Shown: positions 43,479-53,500 of the stretch, piece by piece
Numbering within the stretch: the first letter of the stretch is position 1
How the letters are laid out: every line of letters begins with the position of its first letter
Source: JAIQFF01 sp963788505
GTDB lineage: Bacteria > Acidobacteriota > Terriglobia > Terriglobales > Acidobacteriaceae
Length of the DNA: 64,000 nucleotides
Reading direction: 5' to 3'
Assembly: GCA_963788505.1 (NCBI GenBank)
Contig: CAWBGY010000012.1
Location: forward strand, 1-64,000
Translations under genes and position numbers: made by a program
Notes under the pieces: generated by a model
Databases searched by the model: none
Seen by the model: only the letters and a program-made list of their open reading frames with translations
What the model was told of the DNA's origin: nothing

Positions 43479-43494
43479 TGTGATCCGGATCACG
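43479..43494. promoter_or_regulatory. Crp-type site upstream of the 43.4-kb gene (9/10 match)
   Basis: TGTGA-TCCGGA-TCACG matches TGTGA-N6-TCACA at nine of ten positions. It lies 54 bases before the minus-strand gene start at 43425. Confidence 0.65.
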
Positions 43495-43511
43495 GGGTCT
43501 GGTGGCAAGGC

Positions 43512-43877
43512 TCACCTGCAGCTGTCAGAGGTTCCGCCCCCAACGATGCGCGTTTGGCACGTAGCTTTCTGTCCGATCATGCAGCTTACCTTCTGTAACG
43601 TCGAGGCAGGGTCGCGATCCTCCTGCATAAGAAGCGTGCAGGGCTGCGTGGGTAGCTGACGCAACCGCTCAAAAAACCCTCCCACATAGAGATCGGGAAG
43701 GTACGTGCTCACCAGGAGTATGTCGTACATTCGAGATTTCAAGAGTTCAAGCGCTTCGAGCCCACTCCACGTGGCACTCGAATCGCAGCCCGCCTGCTTC
43801 AGCATCCCTTCAAGCGTACGCAATTCTTCTTCATCGTTGTCTACAATCAGTATCCGTTTGTTTTCTGGTTCTCTCAT
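43512..43877 (-). CDS. Receiver-domain protein lacking the phospho-acceptor Asp
   Basis: About 121 residues forming one response-regulator receiver domain with no output domain. The acidic pair is present in RILIVDNDEEELRTLEGML. In YDILLVSTYLPD the position normally held by the phosphorylated Asp (DLLLLDxxLPD) is Ser. LLMQEDRD replaces the usual Thr/Ser switch strand. It therefore looks like a pseudo-receiver that works without phosphorylation or through protein contacts. ATG 43877 is chosen; an in-frame ATG at 43898 adds seven residues. The tail after residue 105 is atypical. Confidence 0.7.
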   Translation of the reverse strand: MREPENKRILIVDNDEEELRTLEGMLKQAGCDSSATWSGLEALELLKSRMYDILLVSTYLPDLYVGGFFERLRQLPTQPCTLLMQEDRDPASTLQKVSCMIGQKATCQTRIVGGGTSDSCR

Positions 43878-43898
43878 ACCGAACTTCCTCCCATTCAA

Positions 43899-44477
43899 TG
43901 CGAGGATGACACTCGGACCTTGTCGGAAGCGGTGACGCTAGTCAACTTCCGCTTGGCCCCGCCCGTCACGGCTTTACAACAACTTCGAGGGCGCAGGTGG
44001 TGCTGTTAGACCTCTAAACTTCCGCAGAAACTGCTTATCGTTACATGAACGTTACATGGCCGAAATGGTGAGGTTTCCGCGGGGCGCGTTTGAGCAACCC
44101 TTGGACTATTGAGCACACAAGCAAATGGACTTTCAACAACTTAGTAAGAGGCGGGTGGCCATGGAAATAGCCTTGTAAGAAGTCTTAGGAACAGTGAAAA
44201 GACATTGCACTTTCAATGCTTTTTCGCTCGGGTTCTGATCGTGGCAGAAAATAATTGACCCAGAGTAGTACTGCGAGTGGAGCCTTCGCGTATGCTCTCA
44301 TCATGTGAAATCAATGCTTACCCTCAGCTAAAAACCGCACGGAAGCACTTTTAAAAAGTAGCGAGAAAGCCCGAGTTGGCGCCTAGAGTATCGAAGCGCA
44401 CCCCACACTTACGGCACACCTCGATCGACCGAACTCGAAGGATTGCTGCGATCCTTGCCAAAATCCTTGATGTAGCG
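43899..44477. other. Intergenic stretch of about 580 bases
   Basis: No supported gene on either strand. A 9-base direct repeat (CGTTACATG twice, 12 bases apart) occurs near 44040. A weak palindrome (GGAAGCGGTGACGCTAGTCA, continuing ACTTCC) lies near 43927, upstream of the receiver gene. Nothing else stands out. Confidence 0.4.
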
Positions 44478-45662
<1,185 letters not shown>

Positions 45663-45693
45663 AGTATTGTTCTGTCCTAATGTTTATGAATTT

Positions 45694-45775
45694 CAGCAAT
45701 CGTTTGCTGTCGCGGGAACCCATCTTTGACCGCACCTCAAATCGGCATCGCAAGGTGTATTCAGCAAACGAATAC
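45694..45775. promoter_or_regulatory. Two operator-like palindromes in the esterase/GH51 divergent gap
   Basis: CAGCAATCGTTTGCTG (45694-45709) is an imperfect inverted repeat centred on CG-containing bases, and GTATTC-AGCAAAC-GAATAC (45757-45775) is a second. Both contain CAGCAA. A LacI-type regulator is encoded at 54.6 kb but is damaged. Which protein binds here is not known. Confidence 0.45.
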
Positions 45776-45879
45776 TACGCTCTCAAATTGGCAAAGGAAA
45801 AGCTTATTTTTCGGCAATCGATGTCTTCTTTATCGATGAATGATTGACCTTTAACTCCAAAAAAGGACGCCGCCCCTCC

Positions 45880-47454
45880 ATGCGCACTTTCCTGATTCGT
45901 CTGGTTCTTCTGGCTGCGATTCTTGCCGCTCCACTCATGGCCGCCGACAAGTTTGCTTTAGCGGTGGATACTACCAAAGCCGGCGCGAAGATCGATCGCA
46001 ACCTCTTCGGCCAGTTCGCCGAACATCTTGGTCATGGAGTCTATGAAGGGATCTGGGTGGGACCGGATTCCCCGATCCCCAATACCCGCGGCATTCGCAA
46101 CGATGTCGTCACCGCTTTGAAAGCTCTAAAAGTGCCGAACGTTCGCTGGCCCGGCGGCTGTTTCGCGGATGAGTATCACTGGCGCAAGGGCATCGGCACC
46201 TCACGAAGCGTGAGCCTCAATCCCAACTGGGGTGGGGTAATCGAACCCAACACCTTCGGCACCCACGAATTTATGGACTTTCTCGAGCAGATCGGCGCCA
46301 ACGCGTACTTGTCGATCAACGTCGGCTCCGGCACTCCTCAGGAAGCGTCGGAATGGCTGGAATACCTGACTGCCGCGCAGCCGACCACGCTGGCGAAGGA
46401 GCGTGGCGCCAACGGCCATCCCGCTCCCTACAAGGTCGGCTTTCTTGGCATCGGCAATGAAAGCTGGGACTGTGGCGGCAACATGACTCCCGACTACTAC
46501 CTCGATCAGCTCAAGGTTTATAGCCGCTTCGTCAGAAATTTCAATCCCGAGCAGCAAAGCAAAGCGCAGCAGATGCTGAAGATCGCTGTGGGACCTGGCG
46601 GCGATGGGCCCCGTTGGACCGACTGGACCGAAGCCATCATGAAAGCCTATCAGCACCACTCGTGGAGCTGGGATATCGACGGCCTTTCCCTGCACAACTA
46701 CACGGTAGTGAATTGGGAGAACAAATTGGCGTCCGTCGGATTCGGAAACCCCGAGTACGCGCAGGTTCTCCACTCCACCTTGGAAATGGACAGTCTGATC
46801 AACAAGCACTCAGCCATCATGGATAAGTATGACCCGGAGAAGAAAGTGGCCCTGGTGGTGGATGAATGGGGAGGGTGGTATGCGCCGTTGCCCGGCAGCA
46901 ACCCCGGCTTCCTGGTCCAGCAAAACAGCATGCGCGACGCCATTCTGGCGGCGCTCAATCTGAACATTTTTGCACGCCATGCCGACCGGGTGCGCATGGC
47001 CAACATCGCGCAGATGATTAATGTGCTTCAGGCCATGATCATGACCGACAAAGAAAAGATGGTCCTGACACCCACCTACTACGTTTTCAAAATGTATGTG
47101 CCGTTCCAGGACGCGACCTTTGTGCCGGTGACATTCGACGCTGGCACCTACAAACAAGGCGCCAGCACGCTTCCGCGGCTGGACGCCATTGCCGCCAGGG
47201 ACACAAGCGGCAAGCTATGGCTGGAAATCACCAACCTTGACCCCGATCAGGCGGTGGATATTGAAACCAGCCTGACCGGCATCACGCCGAAATCAGCCAA
47301 GGGAGAGACCCTGACCGCCCCGAAGGTTGACAGCGTCAACACCTTCGATGCTCCGAACACCGTGGTACCGAAGCCGGTCTTCGCCAAGGTCGTCGACGGC
47401 AAACTGAATCTGAAGCTTGAGCCGAAATCGGTCACAGTTCTTTCGGTGGAATAG
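45880..47454 (+). CDS. GH51-type alpha-L-arabinofuranosidase
   Basis: A 524-residue exported glycoside hydrolase of family 51, removing alpha-L-arabinose from arabinoxylan or arabinan. It has a signal peptide (IRLVLLAAILAAPLMAA), an N-terminal (beta/alpha)8 barrel with VRWPGGCFADEYHWRKGIG, the acid/base Glu in GIGNESWDCGGNM, and the nucleophile Glu in VVDEWGGWY. A C-terminal beta-sandwich follows. ATG 45880 places the signal peptide first; an earlier in-frame start lies upstream. It diverges from the esterase. Its 3' end overlaps slightly with the GH31 remnant on the other strand. Confidence 0.92.
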   Translation: MRTFLIRLVLLAAILAAPLMAADKFALAVDTTKAGAKIDRNLFGQFAEHLGHGVYEGIWVGPDSPIPNTRGIRNDVVTALKALKVPNVRWPGGCFADEYHWRKGIGTSRSVSLNPNWGGVIEPNTFGTHEFMDFLEQIGANAYLSINVGSGTPQEASEWLEYLTAAQPTTLAKERGANGHPAPYKVGFLGIGNESWDCGGNMTPDYYLDQLKVYSRFVRNFNPEQQSKAQQMLKIAVGPGGDGPRWTDWTEAIMKAYQHHSWSWDIDGLSLHNYTVVNWENKLASVGFGNPEYAQVLHSTLEMDSLINKHSAIMDKYDPEKKVALVVDEWGGWYAPLPGSNPGFLVQQNSMRDAILAALNLNIFARHADRVRMANIAQMINVLQAMIMTDKEKMVLTPTYYVFKMYVPFQDATFVPVTFDAGTYKQGASTLPRLDAIAARDTSGKLWLEITNLDPDQAVDIETSLTGITPKSAKGETLTAPKVDSVNTFDAPNTVVPKPVFAKVVDGKLNLKLEPKSVTVLSVE

Positions 47455-47758
47455 TAAGACTAAGCTTCGGCAGGGGTTCAACGGCATTCGAAGTTGTTCC
47501 CGTCACCGACTCGCCGCTGCCCAGAAACGTCTGGTGGCCCTTCAGAATGTCGAACTCGGGTTCGGAAGCGTCCATCCACCAGCCATCGAGGCCGTAGTCG
47601 AAGAGACCTGTCTTGAGTTTCGCCCAGAACGTTTTTTGTCCCTCGGGATTGAAGAAATCCATCCAGGGTGTTCCCGGAATCAGCAAGGATTTCGCGCTCA
47701 TCCGCTTGGAGATGTCCGAGTCCTCCCCGAACCTCGACCATACCGAAATCGGAAGCAC
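47432..47758 (-). pseudogene. GH31 (alpha-xylosidase/alpha-glucosidase) remnant
   Basis: A 108-codon frame containing LPISVWSRFGEDSDISKRM, PWMDFFNPEGQKTFWAKLK and YGLDGWWMDASEPEFDIL. That is the central barrel segment of GH31 enzymes with the catalytic Asp in WMDASEPE. The N- and C-terminal two-thirds of a normal 700-residue enzyme are missing. The frame ends inside the GH51 3' end. It is a deletion remnant, not a functional gene. Confidence 0.8.
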
Positions 47759-47761
47759 GGA

Positions 47762-47841
47762 GCTCCCTCATTCGGGTTGATCGACTTGTCGTCACCCATG
47801 AAAGTGTGCGTGCCTTTGTTTCCTACGTACGCTCCCCCACC
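47762..47841 (-). pseudogene. TonB-receptor remnant (VGNKGTH segment)
   Basis: One frame reads GGGAYVGNKGTHTFMGDDKS then INPNEG. This resembles the barrel motif YVGNxxxH found in acidobacterial TonB receptors, including SVSYVGNQNRHLNDYRNTN in the receptor at 50.5-54 kb. It abuts the GH31 remnant in a different frame. Only about 26 codons survive. Confidence 0.55.
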
Positions 47842-47873
47842 GTCAGCCCTTGCCCGCCCACCCCGCGGCTGTG

Positions 47874-49013
47874 TCATTTGGGATTCGATGAAGATTGAGA
47901 ATCGGGCATCTTCCCCACCAGGCTCTCTTCCGCGTTCTCATGGAGCTCTCGAACCTTGCCCATCTCTTTTTCCGCATCGGCCGTGTTCCCCATGGTCTGA
48001 TACAAGCGCCCTAACTGGTAATGCGCATCAGGCAGCTCGGGATTTAGCTGCACAGCGCGAATCAGAGCAGCCTGAGCCTCCTTGTAGTTCTTCTGCTGCA
48101 TGTAGAGAGCGCCCATATCGATATAGACGATGCGCAGGTCGTGCTTACCTTGTATCGCCCGCTTGAAAAGGGAAAGGGCCGCGTCCGGGTTGTTGTTCTT
48201 CCACTCGATGTCTCCCAGGTACGCCAGTGCCTGGGCGTGGCTGGGGTCGAGAGACAACTCGCTCTGGAAGTAGCGCTTTGCGTCATCGTACTGGTGCAGC
48301 TTCCAATACATGTACCCGAGGCTGAAGTTCACGCCCGGCTCCTGCGGAGAAACCTTGGCCGCAGCCTCATATTCGGCAATCGCCTCACGGGTCTTTTGCA
48401 GGCCATCCAGGGCTTGGCCCAGCAACATGTGCGCGGGGGCTGAGTCCGGATCTTGCCGCAGGAGTTGGCGAAACTGCTCCTGGGCGCACGGATACTCTTT
48501 CGCCTGAAGGCAGCTCTGAGCCAGTACCTGACGCAGTTCCGGATTGGCGGGGTCTGCGTTGGCCGCGGGCTCGAGATATTTCACCGCTTCCATAAAGCGC
48601 TTGGCGCCGTAGCAGCTAAGGCCCAGCAAGATGCGTGCCTGCATGTTCCCCGGCTCCTGCAGCAGCCCAGCCTTCAGGGGAGGAATGGCGGCCTCAAACT
48701 GTCCTTGTTTATACTCTGCCAGTCCTAGATTCAGCTGAATGCCAGGAAGCCTTGGATTTAGGGCAATGGCCCTGCGGTAGGCTGCGGCTGCCTCTTTGTA
48801 CTTGGTTTCCCGGGCCAGCGCCACCCCAAGGCTGGCAAAAGCGCCCGCGTCCCGAGGATCATGTCTGGTTACTGCGCGCCACGCCTCCACCGCCTCCTGG
48901 AGCTTTCCCTGCTGCTCCAGTGCCACTGCGTCGGCCGGACTGGCCGTCTGCGGAGTGGCAAACGCCGGCAACAAGAGAACGAGAAGAACCAACAGTGATT
49001 TCCAGTGTTTCAT
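47874..49013 (-). CDS. Secreted TPR-repeat protein
   Basis: About 379 residues: a signal peptide (SLLVLLVLLLPAFATPQ) and then roughly ten tetratricopeptide repeats. Examples are AFASLGVALARETKYKEAAA, NLGLAEYKQGQFEAAIPPLK, HMLLGQALDGLQKTREAIAE, ALAYLGDIEWKNNNPDAAL and YQLGRLYQTMGNTADAEKEM. TPR arrays bind other proteins. Acidobacteria often place such a protein beside CRTAC1 and TonB-receptor genes, as here. It has no catalytic domain. The partner is unknown. Confidence 0.88.
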   Translation of the reverse strand: MKHWKSLLVLLVLLLPAFATPQTASPADAVALEQQGKLQEAVEAWRAVTRHDPRDAGAFASLGVALARETKYKEAAAAYRRAIALNPRLPGIQLNLGLAEYKQGQFEAAIPPLKAGLLQEPGNMQARILLGLSCYGAKRFMEAVKYLEPAANADPANPELRQVLAQSCLQAKEYPCAQEQFRQLLRQDPDSAPAHMLLGQALDGLQKTREAIAEYEAAAKVSPQEPGVNFSLGYMYWKLHQYDDAKRYFQSELSLDPSHAQALAYLGDIEWKNNNPDAALSLFKRAIQGKHDLRIVYIDMGALYMQQKNYKEAQAALIRAVQLNPELPDAHYQLGRLYQTMGNTADAEKEMGKVRELHENAEESLVGKMPDSQSSSNPK

Positions 49014-49095
49014 GGCCAAAATGCCGTACCGGGAGGTTCGCCCACACCCGCACTCTCAGAATAGCCACTTACACGTGACGAAGCAACGCGGGGCA

Positions 49096-49191
49096 GCCGA
49101 GGGACGGCCCAACGTCATACTTCCAACCAGCATACGAGTTGGAAACTTGGTTCAGGTCAAATCCGCTGCCACCCGTGCTCGGATCGATCAG
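49096..49191 (-). pseudogene. TonB-receptor remnant (GGSGFDLN segment)
   Basis: A frame reading LIDPSTGGSGFDLNQVSNSY and then AGWKYDVGPSLG is closely alike to SIDPTTGGSGQDLNGVTNPY then VGWRYDLGPSLY in the receptor at 50.5-54 kb. It is about 32 codons with no start and no continuation. It lies on the other side of the TPR gene from the VGNKGTH remnant and in the reverse order to a normal receptor, so the two are separate relics. Confidence 0.7.
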
Positions 49192-49448
49192 ACCTTTCAG
49201 CCCCCGCCCCTGCTCACCCACATCGCCGGGCAGATCCCGCTTTCTTGGTGACCAACTTGGACAGCAGAATGGCAACCTCAACCCGTGACCAACCCCCGAG
49301 AGCAGACAATGCCAAATTTCCCTTACTCCCGCTCCTCGATCCCGGCTAATTTGGACAGCAGTGGCTACAACTCAAACATTGGGGCTATCCGAACCTGACG
49401 GTCCGGGGGTATACTTTCGTGCTGCGATAATGCAAGGAAACAAAACCA

Positions 49449-50120
49449 ATGTTGAGTCGAAGGTTAGTCGTACAAGGAGCGATACTTGCGTTTTGCTCTG
49501 CGGCTTCGATTGGCCAGCAGAGTCACCAGCCTCCTCCTCCTTCCCATGTCTTGCGTGAATTTCCTGTGATTCTGCAGCAGAGCGTCGAAGCCGGAAAAAG
49601 CCCCGCAGGAACTCAAGTTCAAGGAAAGCTTGCGGCCGCCACCCTGTTTAGTGGCACCCTAATCCCCAAGGATGCAGTCACATCTGGGGTGATTGTCCAA
49701 TCCGAATCCAAAAAGGGAGAGGACCGAGCGCGGCTCGCGATTCGCATGAACACAGTGAGTTGGAATGGCGGATGGGCTCCCATCTACGCTTATTTGATGC
49801 CTTTGTATTACCCCGCGACCGGGCGGCCAGAGTCGAATCTGCCGATCGAATCTCCGGATCCGGACTCCAGGACCTTGAATGGACCCAACCAGGCATCGGA
49901 GTCTCCGATGTCCCGGCCATTTCAGACCGGCGGCTCAGAAGCCAATCAAGGAGCCATCCCCGACGTTGTCACTCTCTCGAGTCGGCCTGTCCGAATGAAG
50001 AATGTGGTACTTGAACCCACAAGCAACGGGGGGATCGCGCTTGTGTCCGAGCATGGGAATATCAAGTTGGTTAAGATGACGACCTACGTTTTTGCTACCG
50101 ACGAAGCCACAGCAAAGTAA
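49449..50120 (+). CDS. Secreted protein of an unrecognised family, copy 1
   Basis: A 223-residue exported protein with signal peptide (GAILAFCSAASIGQQ). The core has FPVILQQSVEAGKSPAGTQV, IPKDAVTSGVIVQSESKK and RLAIRMNTVSWNGGWAPIY, with YYP nearby. A Pro/Ser-rich spacer follows, then the C-terminal module RPVRMKNVVLEPTSNGGIAL, KLVKMTTYVFA and a Lys end. The same blocks recur in the gene at 61.2 kb and in damaged copies at 50.1 and 55.7 kb. I recognise no family; the core faintly recalls VirB10/TrbI C-terminal domains. No enzyme motif is seen. Confidence 0.65.
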   Translation: MLSRRLVVQGAILAFCSAASIGQQSHQPPPPSHVLREFPVILQQSVEAGKSPAGTQVQGKLAAATLFSGTLIPKDAVTSGVIVQSESKKGEDRARLAIRMNTVSWNGGWAPIYAYLMPLYYPATGRPESNLPIESPDPDSRTLNGPNQASESPMSRPFQTGGSEANQGAIPDVVTLSSRPVRMKNVVLEPTSNGGIALVSEHGNIKLVKMTTYVFATDEATAK

Positions 50121-50356
50121 GCTCACGTTTACGCTGTCAGCTTCAGCGCCTACCGACCATTTCCGGGCAGCGGCTCCGAAGCGAGTCACTGCTCCGGATA
50201 TCCCACGATCTCGAGCCGGGCCTGTCCCGATGAAAAACGTGGCACTTGCACCCACAGCTGATGGCAGCGTCGCGCTTGTGTCCCAGAAGACCACGATCAA
50301 GGTTGTATAAACCGACGACCTACGTTTTAGCTGCGGTCAAACCACCAGCAAAGTAA
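50121..50356 (+). pseudogene. Duplicated C-terminal module of the unrecognised family
   Basis: Directly after copy 1 the sequence reads PDIPRSRAGPVPMKNVALAP, TADGSVALVSQKTTIKVV and, after a frame break near 50,305, KPTTYVLAAVKPPAK and a stop. This repeats the C-terminal module of copy 1 (PVRMKNVVLEP, IALVSEHGNIKLVK, TTYVFATDEATAK). The signal peptide and core are absent. It is a tandem partial duplicate or the tail of a deleted second gene. Confidence 0.7.
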
Positions 50357-50430
50357 GTCCAGATTCATACTGCGAGGTTCAGAGTTGCTCACTCTGGGAG
50401 CACTGTCGGGCTCCGCTTGGACTCCATTCT

Positions 50431-50465
50431 AAAAACAAAAAGCTCGCACCTTGTCGGATGCGAGC
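50431..50465 (-). terminator. Hairpin-T terminator after the TonB receptor gene
   Basis: GCTCGCA and TGCGAGC form a 7-bp stem around a 10-base loop. On the minus strand it is followed by TTTTTGTTTTT, a classical factor-independent terminator. It lies about 80 bases beyond the receptor stop. Confidence 0.8.
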
Positions 50466-50497
50466 AAATGGAGCAACTGAAGTCTGTTGTAAAGCGT

Positions 50498-50529
50498 CGT
50501 CCCGCTCGCAGCTTGCTGCGAGCGGGACG
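50498..50529 (-). terminator. Strong 13-bp hairpin just after the TonB receptor stop
   Basis: CGTCCCGCTCGCA and TGCGAGCGGGACG are perfect inverted repeats around GCTTGC. The hairpin lies 17 bases past the receptor stop. It has no T run of its own, so it may protect the mRNA end and work with the T-tailed hairpin 35 bases further on. The two hairpins share the CTCGCA/TGCGAG stem core. Confidence 0.7.
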
Positions 50530-50545
50530 GGCTTTCGGTTAGAGG

Positions 50546-53500
50546 TTAGAAGTAAACCTTCCCGGCGAGCTGGACAATTCTCGCAGGGTAGGCCGATGTG
50601 AACTGGCCGAAGCGACTGTCGCCGAGACCCACATCAACGTTCTGGAACTGGGTATGGTTGAAGGTGTTGAAGGTCTCCAACTTAAGCTGCAACCCTGCAC
50701 TCTCGCTGAAGGCGAAGGTCTTAAAGAGAGAGAGGTTCCAGTTGTCGCGGCCCGGTCCGCGCATAGCGTTGTGGCTGAGGTTGCCCCAGGTGCCGGGTGC
50801 GGGAGTCGAAAACACCGAGGTATCGACGTACTGGATGTGCTGGAAGGGGTCCGTGGACGCCACCGCCGTATGCTCATATTTGATGCTGCCGTTTATGTCG
50901 GGTCGATTGCTCCCCGTGGGGCAGTTGGCGCCGCAAACGAGATTGCTGCCCCCAGTGACGTTCCTGGCAGGCCCGACTCGATCGTAATAATCCCCGACAC
51001 CGCCCAGCCACCGACCACGGACTTCATCAGGCCGTTCGAGCTGTTGCGCAGAATCGGGATGTTGTAGATGAAGTTGGCGGAGAAGTTGTGGAGCCGGTCG
51101 TATAGACTCGGCCCAAGATCGTACCGCCACCCTACATATGGGTTCGTGACACCATTCAAGTCCTGACCGCTGCCCCCGGTGGTTGGATCGATGGAGCGGG
51201 AAAGGGTGTAAAAGGCGCGCAGCTGCAAGTCCCTGCTGGCCTGCGAGTTCAAGTCAACCTGCAGGGAGTTGTAATGGCCGTTTGCCTCGTTCCTGGACTG
51301 ACTAATTGCTCTGAACCCTTTGTACGGAAGGCTAGGCGCGTTCTCGTAGTTAAGAGTACCTCCGGTCATGAGCGCGAGATCGCTCAGCGAAGGCAGGTTA
51401 GTGTTCCGATAGTCGTTCAAGTGCCGGTTCTGATTGCCTACGTAAGAGACAGACAGAACGGTCTTGGGGCCGAACGAATGCTGAACGCCGGCACTGTATT
51501 GCGTGCTGGTCGACGGCTTATAACCGTTGATGTCCAGACCAATGATATCCGCCGCCTTGATGGTCTGGAACGTCGGCGCAGCACCGGTCGAAAGCAGGAT
51601 GTTGGGGTCTTGCAACGTTACGTTGTTCAGGTTCACGTTCAGACTGAACGGGATGTTCGGCCCGGCATTGTACATGTCATTGCCTTGAATGCGTTCGTAC
51701 ATGATGCCGAACCCGCCGCGAATGACCGTCTTGCCGCTACCGGTCAGGTCATAGGCGAAGCCGAGCCGCGGACCGAACAGAGCCCAATGATTGTTCACCA
51801 GACCCTTGGGCACGCCATTCTTCTCAGGCGTTCCGATTCCGTTGAGGTACAAGGGAACGCCCGCCAGGATCTGGTTCGGGCTGGTGCCAAGTCCAGGGCT
51901 TGCGCCGGCGGTGCAGCCGGGGTCCGCTGGACCGCTGCAGATATTCCCAAGATTATCGAAGGTAGCGGCCTGGGACGGATCGTAAAGATTGGGATAGAAA
52001 TTCCCCATGCGATTGTTGGATTCGGTCGTGTGCGGCACCCCATCCCAGCGTAGGCCGAGGTTCAGGGTCAGCCGGTGAGTTGCGCGCCAGTTGTCTTGAA
52101 TGTACGCGGCGTAGGAAACGGCAGGCCAGTTGCCGTGGTCCTGGACGCCAAGCTCGTTATAACCGGCAGCGGTGCCAAGCAGGAAGTCAGCGAAGCTGTT
52201 TCCGGTGAAACTCTGGGCATCCGCGCCCTCGAAAGTGAATGCTCCCTGGGTCGTTCCGAAAAGGTCCTGGACTTTCTTGTAGCGCGCCCAGCTTCCGCCG
52301 ATCTTGAGACTGTGCGCACCTTTGCTCCAGGAGATGTCGTCGCGGATCTGGTAACCGTCAGCGCGGTTGACCCACGGCCAACTGGAGATCTGGAAGTTCG
52401 CATTGCTTTGATGATTGAGGGTGATGTTGGGAATGCGACTCAGGTTATTCGGCCCGGTGAACAAACGCGAGTTGGTCGCATCGTATCCGCTCGGAAGTGC
52501 GAGACTCGTCATGCCTGTGGCGGGAAAGGGAATGATGTTGATGCGGTTGCCGTTGTAGTTGAAGGCGATTTCGTTGAGAAGCGTCGGGCTAATGCTGTGG
52601 GTGGCGTGAATGACGTAGCTGTAAGCTGGATTGTTGAACGTGTCTCCAACCGTAGGCAGATTGTCACCACTCCACTGAGCCGTGTTGTAGCCTTGTGAGA
52701 TTTGCTCTGCAATAAAGTGACCGAACACGGAGAATTTGTCGGAGAAGCGGTGATCGATGCGGACGATCTCCTCCTTCAGGTTCGTCGGAGTGTTGGAGCC
52801 GCCCACGAAGCTTCCGACACCGTTGCCGATGCCTGAGTTTGGCGCCGGTAAAAAGCCAGTACCGAGCAACGCAGTCGCGTTTGGCTGGATCATGCAGGAC
52901 GGGATGATGTTACCCGGGAATTGCGCGCCTGGCACGACGCCGGCTGGTGCGACTCCGCCCGGACAGTTGGCAAACAAAACGGAAGAAGCCACTCTGGCTG
53001 CAGTGGGAACCAGGATTGGATCGGTCACCGAGCTGAAGTCGCCGCCGTAAGTTGCGGGATCGGGGACCGTCTGGTTGGTTGACCCGCCGTCGATGTATTT
53101 GCGCCACTCCATGTTGTAAAAGAAGAAAGTCTTGTTTTTGTCCGGGTTATAGAGGTGGCCGAAGGTGACGGGGCCGCCGATATTGAAGCCGAAGATGTTC
53201 ATGCGCAATTCTTGTTTCTTGTTTGGGGCCGGGAAAAAGTAGCCGCGCGCGTCAAAGGCGTCATTGCGGTTGTTTTCCCATGCCGAGCCATGCAGCCCGC
53301 TGGTCCCGGACTTAAGCACCATGGTGACGGTTCCGGCAGAAGAGAGGCCATAGTCGGCGCCGTAGTTGGAAGTCAATTGGCGGAACTCAGCCATCGACTC
53401 GCTGGAAGGGGCCGTAGTTACGCAGCCTCCACAACCGCGGTCGTAGTTCTCACCGCCATCTACTATGAAGACATTGTGGGCGGTGCGCTGGCCATTGAAG

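Noticed and set aside
43924..43952. Palindrome GGAAGCGGTGACGCTAGTCA as another Crp-type site
   Set aside because: It keeps only TGA-N6-TCA with weak flanks, too poor a match to count with the others.
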